The position numbers and the translations under genes were made by a program. Under the pieces are notes generated by a model that was not told where the DNA came from, searched no databases, and saw only the letters and a list, made by a program, of their open reading frames with translations. Below are positions 17,025 to 25,250 of a stretch of DNA of 45,778 nucleotides, in pieces. How positions within the stretch are numbered: position 1 is the stretch's first letter; every line of letters starts with the position of its first letter. Source of the DNA: UMGS1696 sp964621165 (GTDB lineage: Bacteria > Bacillota > Clostridia > Oscillospirales > CAG-272); the NCBI GenBank assembly GCA_964621165.1, contig CAZULC010000017.1:1-45778 (forward strand), given 5' to 3'.

Positions 17025-18356
17025 ATGCCACAGAACAACACGCGCGGCGGGCGGCTGAGAGTGGAGCGTTCCTGCTCTTTCTGCGGACGGAGCGAGACCC
17101 AGGTGGAATTCCTCATTCCCTCCCCCACCGGCTTATATATATGTGACAAGTGCATTGACGCTTGCAACGACATAATTTTCGACCACTTCGGCGGCGACAG
17201 CGAGGTCACGGTCTCATCCCTCGAGGATCAGGAGCTTCCCAAGCCCGCCGAAATCAAAGCTACACTCGACGAGTACATCATCGGTCAGGACAGGGCAAAA
17301 ATCGCACTCTCGGTGGCGGTGTACAACCACTACAAACGTCTTATTTTCAAGGATCAGAAGGCAAAGCTTGACGGCGTGAAAAAGGCGAAGAAGGCGGGCG
17401 ACTCCACAAGTGAGACAAATTCCTCCGACGACGTTGAAATCCAGAAGAGCAACGTACTTCTCATCGGTCCTACAGGCGTCGGCAAAACCTTCCTCGCACA
17501 GACCCTCGCAAAAACCCTGAAGGTTCCCTTTGCCATAGCCGACGCCACAACCCTGACGGAAGCCGGATACGTAGGCGAGGACGTGGAAAACATCCTTCTC
17601 CGGCTCATTCAGGCGGCTGACTACGACGTTGAGCGGGCTGAAAGAGGCATCATCTACATCGACGAAATCGACAAAATCTCCCGCCGCAGCGAGAACCGCT
17701 CAATCACCCGTGACGTCTCCGGCGAGGGAGTACAGCAGGCACTTCTGAAAATTCTCGAAGGCACGGTAGCCAACGTTCCGCCTCAGGGAGGACGCAAGCA
17801 CCCGAATCAGGAGTTCATCCAGATCAACACGGAAAACATCCTCTTCATCTGCGGCGGCGCTTTTGACACCCTCGACCAGATTATAGAACAGCGTAAGGGT
17901 CAGTCCATGATAGGCTTCGGCGGAGAAATCAAGAACAAGTCCGAGAAGCTGAAGCAGGCGATTTTCAAGGAAGTCACGGCTCACGACATCGTGAAGTACG
18001 GACTCATTCCCGAGCTGGTGGGCAGACTCCCGGTAATCGTGGGACTTGAAAACCTCGACGCCGACGCACTGGTAAGAATCTTGTCCGAGCCGAAAAACTG
18101 CCTTGTAAAGCAGTACAAGAAGCTCTTCGAAATGGACGGAATCGAGCTTGAATTCACGGACGATGCCCTTCACGCGGCGGCTGAGAGAGCTATCGAGAGG
18201 AACACGGGTGCGAGAGGACTCCGGTCAATCCTCGAGGAAACCATGGTTGGGCTGATGTTCGACATCCCCTCGCGGAAGGACATTGCCAAGGTCACGATTA
18301 CAAAGGAAGCCATAGAAGGGGCAGACGAACCTGTTCTCACGCGGAAGGGTGCGTAA
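17025..18356 (+). CDS. clpX: ATP-dependent Clp protease ATP-binding subunit ClpX
   Basis: A 443-residue AAA+ unfoldase. The zinc-binding domain has Cys17/Cys20 and Cys40/Cys43. Walker A is GPTGVGKT (148-155), the pore loop is AGYVGED and Walker B is IIYIDEIDK. The ClpP-docking IGFGG loop is present. It recognises, unfolds and feeds substrates to ClpP. It is a little longer than usual because of a Lys/Ser/Asp-rich insert before Walker A (about 115-140). It has its own promoter and structured leader. Confidence 0.97.
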   Translation: MPQNNTRGGRLRVERSCSFCGRSETQVEFLIPSPTGLYICDKCIDACNDIIFDHFGGDSEVTVSSLEDQELPKPAEIKATLDEYIIGQDRAKIALSVAVYNHYKRLIFKDQKAKLDGVKKAKKAGDSTSETNSSDDVEIQKSNVLLIGPTGVGKTFLAQTLAKTLKVPFAIADATTLTEAGYVGEDVENILLRLIQAADYDVERAERGIIYIDEIDKISRRSENRSITRDVSGEGVQQALLKILEGTVANVPPQGGRKHPNQEFIQINTENILFICGGAFDTLDQIIEQRKGQSMIGFGGEIKNKSEKLKQAIFKEVTAHDIVKYGLIPELVGRLPVIVGLENLDADALVRILSEPKNCLVKQYKKLFEMDGIELEFTDDALHAAAERAIERNTGARGLRSILEETMVGLMFDIPSRKDIAKVTITKEAIEGADEPVLTRKGA

Positions 18357-18405
18357 ATCGACACAATTTTCCGTTTATGTTGTTCAGTTCAATATAAACC
18401 CGTGA

Positions 18406-18411
18406 TATAAT
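18406..18411 (+). promoter_or_regulatory. -10 box for the TetR fusion gene
   Basis: Perfect TATAAT 45 bases upstream of the ATG. The -35 position holds only TTCAGT, so the promoter may be weak or activated. Confidence 0.45.
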
Positions 18412-18455
18412 GTAATCATCAGGAAAACTGAAATAAAATTACAGCGAGGTTTATT

Positions 18456-19265
18456 ATGAACACGGACAGAATTTACGCGGAATCAATAGCAAAGGAATAC
18501 GCGCCGAAGGATACGTCTAAGGTGGTCGCTCTGAGAAAGCTTGACAGAAAAGCGCGGCTTGGAGCAACCGTCTTCACCTATACCTTCGGCATTGCTATGG
18601 CACTGGTGCTCGGCGTGGGCATGTGTCTTGCAATGGGAGTAATCGGAGGAGGAAGCAGCGGCAGGATGAACAAAAACGAAAGCAAATACTTCAGCACGGC
18701 TTCCCTGATGAACGAGGCTCTCATACTTCTGCTCGAGGCGAAGGAATTTGAGTACATCACGGTGAAGGAAATCTGCGAAAAAGCCGGAGTGAACCGCTCC
18801 ACATTCTATCTCCACTACGACTCGGTCAGCAATCTGCTGGTGGAGACAATGGAGAAAACCCTGTCGGACTTCATCGGCATGTTTCCCACTCCCCCCGAAA
18901 GCCTGATTCCGGCAATATCTGACGCTCCACTTGACGAGCTGATCTTCATCAAGCGGGAGTACCTGAGTCCGTATCTCACATTTGTCAGGGAAAACAAATC
19001 GGTCATAAGGGCGGCGTTCAAAAATCCCGTGTGCCTGAAAACCGAGAAGCAGATGGAGGACGTGTCAAAATACGTGCTCATGCCCATACTGCACCGATTC
19101 AGTGTTCCCGAGACGGATCAGCCCTACTGGGTCAGCTTCTTCATCCACGGCTGCATGGCGGTTATGCGGACATGGATGGAAAACGACTGCCGCGACCCGG
19201 TGGAGAAAATCGAGCGGATAATAATCGACTGCATCCAGCCTTCCCGAGGGCTAGCGATCAGCTGA
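18456..19265 (+). CDS. TetR-family regulator fused to a truncated small membrane protein
   Basis: A 269-residue reading frame. Residues 1-67 match the start of a small membrane protein common in gut Clostridia (often labelled dihydropteridine reductase): KEYAPKDTSKVVALRKLDRKA, then a membrane helix FTYTFGIAMALVLGVGMCLAMG. Its second half is missing. From MNKNESKYF (ATG at 18666) a complete TetR regulator follows, with helix-turn-helix YITVKEICEKAGVNRSTFYLHY and a ligand domain ending in FFIHGCMAVMRTWME. In relatives the two genes are, as far as I recall, separate neighbours. GGAGGAGGAAG lies about 10 bases before 18666, so TetR may also start there alone (199 residues). Confidence 0.8.
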   Translation: MNTDRIYAESIAKEYAPKDTSKVVALRKLDRKARLGATVFTYTFGIAMALVLGVGMCLAMGVIGGGSSGRMNKNESKYFSTASLMNEALILLLEAKEFEYITVKEICEKAGVNRSTFYLHYDSVSNLLVETMEKTLSDFIGMFPTPPESLIPAISDAPLDELIFIKREYLSPYLTFVRENKSVIRAAFKNPVCLKTEKQMEDVSKYVLMPILHRFSVPETDQPYWVSFFIHGCMAVMRTWMENDCRDPVEKIERIIIDCIQPSRGLAIS

Positions 19266-19274
19266 ATAAAAAAC

Positions 19275-19322
19275 AAAACCCGTTATGCTACTGCCACCAG
19301 CAACACAGCGGGTTTATTTTTT
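19275..19322 (+). terminator. Terminator after the TetR fusion gene
   Basis: AAACCCG at 19276-19282 pairs with CGGGTTT at 19309-19315, followed by a T-rich stretch. The A-run on the left may let it work in both directions. Confidence 0.65.
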
Positions 19323-19413
19323 ATGCTTTGTTTAGTTTCGTTTCGGGAATAGTCCCATTTTAAAAACCGTATTCAGCCGAGTTCTGGGAACTGCCCCAAA
19401 ATTCCGGCTATGG

Positions 19414-20493
19414 TCAGCAGACCTCGATAAGCTCCTTCGGGCAGTCGGTGAGGTTGCGCTTGCCGCCTTTGGTCACGAGAACCATGTCCTCGATACGGCA
19501 GCCGTACTTGCCTTCAATGTAAATACCCGGCTCAACGGTGACAACCTGACCCACCTTAAGAGTCTGCTCTCCTGCGCGTGCGTACAGTCCGGGCTGCTCG
19601 TGAATCTCAAGACCTACGCCGTGACCGAGGGAGTGGCCAAAGCAGCCTTCATATCCAGCGCCGTCGATGATGTCTCTGGCAATTTTATCCATCTCTCCAT
19701 TGTTCGCGCCTTCAGTGATTGCGTCGATTGCGGCGAGCTGTGCCTTCAGAACGGTGTTGTACAGCTTCTTCATGTCCTCGTCAGCTTTGCCGACAACTAT
19801 GGTTCTGGTCATGTCGGAGTGGTAGCCGTTTACCATAGCGCCGTAGTCCATCGTGAGGAAGCCCTGCTCTAACTTTACCTTTCTCGGCACGCCGTGGGGT
19901 CTTGAAGAAGCGGAGCCGGATACGCAGATTGTGTCGAACGAGGGCTTTTCGCTGCCGTGCTTCTTCATGTAATATTCAAGCTCAGCCGCAACCTCAACCT
20001 CGGTCATGTCGGGGGTGATGACTTTCAGGATGTGCTGGAACGCGCCCTCCGCAATTCTCTGAGCGGCCACAATGTTCTCAACCTCGTCCTCGGTCTTGTA
20101 GGAGCGGATTTCGGTGAAGGTGCCGCCCATTGGCTTGAACTCAACGCCCAGTCCATCAACCGAACGCTCAACCCCTCTCAGCTCGGCGCAGGTCATTCTC
20201 TGGTCCTCGTAGCCGATTGTTTTGATTCCGAGGTCCTTTACAAGCTCCGAGAGCTTCGGCTGTCCGGGGAGGCAGACTTCGATTGACGGGTCGGCTTCGG
20301 CTTTTGCGGCTTCAATGTAGCGGAAGTCGGCGAAAAGGTAGGTCTTGCCCGTGGTAACTACTACATATCCGTCGGGGTTGTCAAATCCGGATACGTATAG
20401 GTGGTTTTCGGGGGAATTTACGTAAACCGCGTCGATTCCGGACTCCTTCATTTTGTTCTGCAATGCTGTGATTCTGTTTGTGATAACTGACAT
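19414..20493 (-). CDS. M24 family Xaa-Pro aminopeptidase
   Basis: A 359-residue pita-bread metallopeptidase with an N-terminal creatinase-like domain. Metal ligands: two Asp in MDYGAMVNGYHSDMTRT, His in GHSLGHGVGLEIHE, and Glu in VEPGIY and CRIEDM. It removes N-terminal residues next to proline. GAAAGG precedes the ATG. The gene is transcribed away from the following YqeG gene's end and seems monocistronic or the last of a cluster. Confidence 0.93.
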   Translation of the reverse strand: MSVITNRITALQNKMKESGIDAVYVNSPENHLYVSGFDNPDGYVVVTTGKTYLFADFRYIEAAKAEADPSIEVCLPGQPKLSELVKDLGIKTIGYEDQRMTCAELRGVERSVDGLGVEFKPMGGTFTEIRSYKTEDEVENIVAAQRIAEGAFQHILKVITPDMTEVEVAAELEYYMKKHGSEKPSFDTICVSGSASSRPHGVPRKVKLEQGFLTMDYGAMVNGYHSDMTRTIVVGKADEDMKKLYNTVLKAQLAAIDAITEGANNGEMDKIARDIIDGAGYEGCFGHSLGHGVGLEIHEQPGLYARAGEQTLKVGQVVTVEPGIYIEGKYGCRIEDMVLVTKGGKRNLTDCPKELIEVC

Positions 20494-20542
20494 TATAAAG
20501 CCTTTCTTTATATTATATTGTTTTAATTATATTATTCTTTTG

Positions 20543-21067
20543 TCAAAGTGTGGTGAAGCTTGTGCCGTGAAGCAAATTGTACTTCTTTATGTACGGAATC
20601 TCAAGGACGCGTTTGAAGCGGAAAAACAAATTCTTCTTGTCACGAATCGGCGGAACAATGACGCAGTACAGCCCCGCTCTCTTTCCCGCCGCGCAGTCCG
20701 TCAGAAGCTGGTCGCCGAGAAGCACCGACTCATCCGGGGATGCCCCGACTTTTTCCATTGCGCGGAGAAGCGCTTTGGTCTTCGGCTTTCCGGCTTTCGC
20801 TTCCGTGACGCACCCGAGGTGTGATTTGAACCGCTCAACCCTGTCTGCGTTGTTGTTTGAGACGAAGGAGACGGTCACGCCGGACTTTTTCATCCGCTCA
20901 AGCCATTCAAGCACCGCCGTGGTGGGTTCGGGGTCATCGTAGGTGACAAGGGTGTTGTCAATGTCCGAGAAAATGTACCTCCGCCCCAGTTCCTTCATGT
21001 GCTCCGGGGTGAGGAAAGCAAAATCCGCGTACATTTCGTCGGGAAGAAGGTGTTTTTCGAGTATCAT
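20543..21067 (-). CDS. YqeG family HAD IIIA-type phosphatase
   Basis: A 174-residue HAD phosphatase. Motif I is FSDIDNTLVTYDD, motif II lies in VSFVSNN, the Lys is in AGKPKTKAL and motif III is LLGDQLLTDCAAGKRAG. The family dephosphorylates small phosphorylated metabolites, but the natural substrate is uncertain. The start is taken at MILEKHLLPDEMYADF (21067), where family similarity begins. A longer frame to 21136 would overlap the stop of the upstream dehydrogenase by about 50 bases. Confidence 0.88.
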   Translation of the reverse strand: MILEKHLLPDEMYADFAFLTPEHMKELGRRYIFSDIDNTLVTYDDPEPTTAVLEWLERMKKSGVTVSFVSNNNADRVERFKSHLGCVTEAKAGKPKTKALLRAMEKVGASPDESVLLGDQLLTDCAAGKRAGLYCVIVPPIRDKKNLFFRFKRVLEIPYIKKYNLLHGTSFTTL

Positions 21068-21086
21068 TGTGCCGTCAAACCCGCCA

Positions 21087-22070
21087 TTACAGAGTAACGA
21101 TTGTGCCGCTCTCGTCGCTCCTGTAGGAGTTTTCAAGCAGCTCGGTCAGTGCAATGGCGTCGTCAAGTCCAAGTCCCGCAGGAGAGCCGGTTCCGTTGAT
21201 GCACGCGTCAACAAACTGCATTATGGGAGCTTCTTTCTGTCTCGGCAGGTCGGGCTTCACGAATCCGTTGAAGATTCCGTTCAGCTTCTTCGACTGGAAC
21301 ATAACGTCCTCGCCGTGTGCGATAAGGGAACCTTCGGTGCCGTAGATTTCGAGAGTCTGTGGAGAGCCGACGGAAACAAATCCGGTTTCACCTACGCCGA
21401 TTGCGCCGTCCGCGAATTCAGCTACAGCTACGGCGTTTTCGTCAACGGGCTTGCCGTAAGGAGCGGTGAACATACCTGTAACTCTTTTGGGTTTGCCGAG
21501 GAAGTGAGCGAGCAGGTACATGGGGTGACAGCCAAGATCCATCATAGCCCCGCCGGCCGCGTCGTCCTTGTTGAACCAATAGTCTGGGAGCCAGTTTCCG
21601 GATACGCCGTTGTGCGCGTCTCTGACTCTGACAAATGTAACCTTGCCGAACGCGCCCTCGTCCAGCATTCTCTTGGCAAACTGAACCGACGGTCTGCCCT
21701 TCTGGGGATAGCTGATTGTGAAGGTCACGCCGGCTTTTTCGATTGCATCCTTTACTTCAAGGCATTCGGCAACTGTGGGGCAGAGAGCTTTTTCCGTGAA
21801 GATGTGCTTGCCCACCTTTGCCGCCTTGATTAAAATATCGTGGTGCTTGGTAGTGGGAGCGTCGCAGAACACGGCTTCAATGTCGTCCCGTGCGAGGAGT
21901 GCGTCGAGATCCGGAATAAATTCGCATCCCAGTTCAGACGCCCAGTCAGACCCGCGCTTTACGTCGTCATCCCATACGGCCTTGATTTCAACCTTGCCGC
22001 AGTTTTTGAGCTGGTTGGCGTATCCGCCTGCGTGAACGTGCCATTTTGATAACATTGCCGCTTTAAGCAT
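21087..22070 (-). CDS. Gfo/Idh/MocA family oxidoreductase
   Basis: A 327-residue NAD(P)-dependent dehydrogenase. The N-terminal Rossmann half begins LKAAMLSKWHVHAGGYANQL and contains the family segments AVFCDAPTTKHHDIL and GKHIFTEKALCPTVAEC (EK motif). The C-terminal half has GGAMMDLGCHPMYLLAHFLG, carrying the catalytic-type His. It probably oxidises a sugar or cyclitol. It lies next to a GH43-like glycosidase on the same strand, suggesting a shared sugar pathway. A perfect GGAGGA precedes the ATG. Confidence 0.92.
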   Translation of the reverse strand: MLKAAMLSKWHVHAGGYANQLKNCGKVEIKAVWDDDVKRGSDWASELGCEFIPDLDALLARDDIEAVFCDAPTTKHHDILIKAAKVGKHIFTEKALCPTVAECLEVKDAIEKAGVTFTISYPQKGRPSVQFAKRMLDEGAFGKVTFVRVRDAHNGVSGNWLPDYWFNKDDAAGGAMMDLGCHPMYLLAHFLGKPKRVTGMFTAPYGKPVDENAVAVAEFADGAIGVGETGFVSVGSPQTLEIYGTEGSLIAHGEDVMFQSKKLNGIFNGFVKPDLPRQKEAPIMQFVDACINGTGSPAGLGLDDAIALTELLENSYRSDESGTIVTL

Positions 22071-22116
22071 AATTTTATTCCTCCGTTGTAGAGTGTATTT
22101 TAATTGTTTTACAGTT

Positions 22117-22992
22117 TTAAAGCTTGTCCCAGACGAGGGAGTCGTTCTCTTCCCTCAGCGGGATGAAAATCGGGGACTCAGGTCTGCCGGATTTATAGCT
22201 GTTCGGCGCGTGAAGACTCATGTAGAGACGTCCGTCAAAGCCCGTGAAGACCATGCCGTGACCGCCGTCGTACTCCCCGCCGATTTCCTTCGAGTAGAAG
22301 CTCTCGCCCGACTGAATCCACTTCCCGTCGACCCTGCCGTTATCACTACGCGCGATGCCAAGACAGTAGCCGGAGGGGCAGTAGTTTGACCAGAGCATTA
22401 GCAGGCTTCCTTTCTTTGTGCGGTACATGTAGCACCCGTCGGTAACCTTGTCGTTTGACCATACAGGCTCGTCCGCGCGGAACAGCTCAATCGGCTCCGT
22501 GATGAAGTGGGTCAGGTTCTCCGACAGCTTAGCCGCGGCCATGCGTCCAACTCCGTCGTTGGTTGAGGTCCACTCATGCACGAACACCATCCACGGCTGA
22601 CCGCCCTCGTCGACATAAAGCGTCCCATCGATCGAGTCCCAGTCGTGAGGCGTAATCTGCCCGCCGCTTATCTCCACAAAGGGACCTAAAGGAGATTCCG
22701 ACTTCAGCACAGTGCAGCCCCGGTGTCCCGTCTTTCTCGAGTGGTAGGTTGTAATCATGTAGAAGCTGCCCTTGTATTTGTGAACCTCTGGAGCCCAATG
22801 GTCGCCGTCATTTTCGTGGTTCGGAGGCAGTGACACAACCTTGCCCGGGTCAACCCACTCGCCGTCCAGCCTGCCCGACTTGTTGTACCTGCACTTCCAT
22901 CCCGTGCCGTAGATGTAATAAACCCCGTCTTCAGCCAGCACGCATGGGTCACGGAAACCCACAATGCCGGACTCGATGTATTTTTTCTCCAT
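22117..22992 (-). CDS. GH43-like glycoside hydrolase
   Basis: A 291-residue five-bladed propeller-type glycosidase, probably acting on arabinose- or xylose-containing glycans. The catalytic-base Asp is in GFRDPCVL, the second Asp in DWDSIDGTLYVDE, and HWAPEVHKYKG is typical of the clan. At the place of the usual general-acid Glu (EGP motif) the sequence reads VTDGCYMYRT, with Asp. The start is chosen at MEKKYIESG (22992) behind GTGGGG rather than 16 codons upstream. No signal peptide, so it is probably cytoplasmic and acts on imported oligosaccharides. Confidence 0.85.
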   Translation of the reverse strand: MEKKYIESGIVGFRDPCVLAEDGVYYIYGTGWKCRYNKSGRLDGEWVDPGKVVSLPPNHENDGDHWAPEVHKYKGSFYMITTYHSRKTGHRGCTVLKSESPLGPFVEISGGQITPHDWDSIDGTLYVDEGGQPWMVFVHEWTSTNDGVGRMAAAKLSENLTHFITEPIELFRADEPVWSNDKVTDGCYMYRTKKGSLLMLWSNYCPSGYCLGIARSDNGRVDGKWIQSGESFYSKEIGGEYDGGHGMVFTGFDGRLYMSLHAPNSYKSGRPESPIFIPLREENDSLVWDKL

Positions 22993-23083
22993 AGAGTCCC
23001 CACTTTCTGCAATTATAGCGTTTTTATGTGAATTTTTCAATTATGTTCCTGTTAAATCCTATGTATAAATGGGGATTTACGCT

Positions 23084-23653
23084 TCACGCCAGCGAATGCC
23101 CGTCTTTTATCTTCACGAGTTCCTCCACAATGCCCCTGTAGTACCGCCGGAAACGCACGTCGTCCCACCCGAGGCAGTGCTCAAGGTCAATCTCGAAGCG
23201 AATCAGCCTGTCCACAATATGTCCGGCAATCATGCGCCTGTACTCATCATCTTTTTCGTACCTGTGAAGTACAATACCGCCCTTTTGCTCTTCTTCAAGC
23301 AGGAACGCGTACGCGTCGGGTATCTCGGTCTCACTAACAACGGGAACAGCAGTCTCACACACAAGCTCCGGCTCCCACGAGGTCATGCCCCGCAGAAAAC
23401 CGTCCTCCTCCACCTCATAGACATAGCAGGATCTGCCGCTGTATTTTATAAACATCGCGTCCGGGTAGCATTCGTAAACATCGGGAGTGCCTTTTTCGTC
23501 AGTGGAGATGATGAAGTCGAAGTCGTCCTGCCTCACTCCGAAAAGTACGCCGGTGACTTTGTTTTCTATGGCGTAAACGTAGGGCTTCTTGTGAGTCGAG
23601 GTCTTCGGCTCCAGTATTTTGATTCCCTTTGTAGGGGAGACGTGGTAAAGCAT
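23084..23653 (-). CDS. Conserved hypothetical protein, possible ADP-ribosyltransferase-like fold
   Basis: A 189-residue soluble protein of unknown function. It begins LYHVSPTKGIKILEPKTSTHKKPYVYAIENKVTG. A Y-H near the N-terminus followed by S/T-H-x-K-x-YVYA resembles the NAD-binding start of KptA/DarT-like ADP-ribosyltransferase folds, but no full catalytic triad could be assigned. The C-terminal third is rich in charged helices (FRRYYRGIVEELVKIK). GGAGA precedes the ATG. It sits between the GH43-like and MFS genes, all on the minus strand, with gaps that permit separate expression. Confidence 0.6.
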   Translation of the reverse strand: MLYHVSPTKGIKILEPKTSTHKKPYVYAIENKVTGVLFGVRQDDFDFIISTDEKGTPDVYECYPDAMFIKYSGRSCYVYEVEEDGFLRGMTSWEPELVCETAVPVVSETEIPDAYAFLLEEEQKGGIVLHRYEKDDEYRRMIAGHIVDRLIRFEIDLEHCLGWDDVRFRRYYRGIVEELVKIKDGHSLA

Positions 23654-23721
23654 ATTTTTTCTCCGTTTTTTATAGTATATCAGTTTGCCGCGCGGTTGTC
23701 AATACGCTCTATAAAATAGTC

Positions 23722-24915
23722 CTATTTAATCTTCACACGGCCGCCGGCTTTTTTAACTCCCGTAAGGTACAGCACCGTCGAGAGCACCAGCACCGCGTAC
23801 AGCACCGCCGCGAAAATCGGGAACGCCGACACGGTTGTGAACTTGAAAATTCCTCCGGTGACAAAGGGCATGACCATGAACCCCACGTAAGCCGCCGCCA
23901 TCTGCACCCCGATTACAGGCTGGGACGAATCCCCGCCGAAGCTGATGGGGGTCAGGTGCATGAGATTGGGGTAGGTCGGACCGTTGCCGAATCCCACGAG
24001 AAACAGTCCCGCGGCGGCTCCAACAGCTCCCACGGGCAGCATGAGCAGAACAAAGGCGTAGAACAGGCAGACGTACCCCACGGCGAGGATTTTCCCCGAA
24101 TTCAGCTTCAGGGAGAGCAGACCCGACGCGAACCGGCCGAGAGCAAGTCCGATAAAGTAGAACATGACGAGAAACGCAGCTTTGTCCGGGCTGATTCCCT
24201 TGCACTCAACGAAATATGACGCGGCGTAGGTGTTGCAGAGGTATTCGATGGAACAGGATGAGAGGAAGCACAGCATTGTCAGCCGCACCTCACGGGTTTT
24301 GAGCAGGGTTATTATTCCGATGTCACGGTAGACCGGCTCGCCACCTGAGCTGCCATTTTCATGCTTTACCCGGCTCCACAGGGGAAGTGCGGCGAACATC
24401 AGCACAGCAATGACAAGCTGAATTATTCCTGCCCCGCGGTAGCCGTCCTGCCAGAGACCGGTTTTCTCAAGTGCCTTTGACATTATGTAGGGACTGAGGG
24501 CAACTCCGACACCGTAAGAGCAGTGCAGAAAGCTCATGTGCATGGCCTTGTAGTGGAGTGCTACGTAGTTATTGATTCCCGAGTCCACGGCTCCCGCTCC
24601 GAAACCGAGTGGGATTGCGAAAAATATAATCCACAGCACATTGTTCGAGACGGAATAGCCAAAAAGTCCGACAACTGTAAGGGCTGTGCTGAATGCCGTG
24701 ACTTTTCCCGTACCGAAGCGGTTGATTACCTTTGAGCTGAACAGTACGGACATTACGGAGAACAGCGAAAACAGCGGAGTCAGGTACCCTGCCGCATGAA
24801 CTGGAAGTCCGAAGTCCACGCACATAACGGGCCATGCCGTTCCGAAAAGAGAATCGGGGATTCCGAGGCCGATATAGGCGATGTAAATTGCGAATAACAA
24901 AAGGAAGGAAACCAT
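23722..24915 (-). CDS. Major facilitator superfamily transporter
   Basis: A 397-residue carrier with 12 predicted helices. Features include the early YIGLGIPDSLFGTAWP segment, GAGAVDSGINNYVALHY in the loop after helix 4 and GLALGRFASGLLSLKL in the second half. The pattern recalls sugar carriers of the FucP/fucose-permease type, but the substrate is not certain. It has a near-perfect promoter on the minus strand. With the downstream GH43-like and dehydrogenase genes it may serve sugar uptake. Confidence 0.88.
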   Translation of the reverse strand: MVSFLLLFAIYIAYIGLGIPDSLFGTAWPVMCVDFGLPVHAAGYLTPLFSLFSVMSVLFSSKVINRFGTGKVTAFSTALTVVGLFGYSVSNNVLWIIFFAIPLGFGAGAVDSGINNYVALHYKAMHMSFLHCSYGVGVALSPYIMSKALEKTGLWQDGYRGAGIIQLVIAVLMFAALPLWSRVKHENGSSGGEPVYRDIGIITLLKTREVRLTMLCFLSSCSIEYLCNTYAASYFVECKGISPDKAAFLVMFYFIGLALGRFASGLLSLKLNSGKILAVGYVCLFYAFVLLMLPVGAVGAAAGLFLVGFGNGPTYPNLMHLTPISFGGDSSQPVIGVQMAAAYVGFMVMPFVTGGIFKFTTVSAFPIFAAVLYAVLVLSTVLYLTGVKKAGGRVKIK

Positions 24916-25043
24916 AGTATTGCTCCAGAATCAGATTGTACATTGAAGAAATTTGGGCTTGCTTTTGAGTTTACACGAAGCGGAAATCCCGGGGATATAG
25001 CCCATTAAAGTATTATTTAGGTGTTCATTACGCTGCAACCGCT

Positions 25044-25072
25044 ATTATATCATATAAAATGCGTCCAGTCAA
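25044..25072 (-). promoter_or_regulatory. Promoter for the MFS transporter gene
   Basis: Minus strand TTGACT (25067-25072), 17-base spacer, TATAAT (25044-25049). It lies in the 335-base gap between the MFS gene and the first solute-binding protein gene, which holds no other gene. A plus-strand TATAAT at 25171-25176 probably serves the latter, without a clear -35. Confidence 0.75.
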
Positions 25073-25250
25073 TGGCTATTATACATCAATATTACACGGG
25101 TAAAATTGCTATTAAGCTGTTGAAAATTGCTTTTTGTCATTTTGTACATAAATTTAAAAGAAAATCATGTTATAATAGCGTATATTGAACGATGAAACCG
25201 ACAACTGAATATATACGACCACCACCCAAGTCTTAACGAAAGGAGACGCC

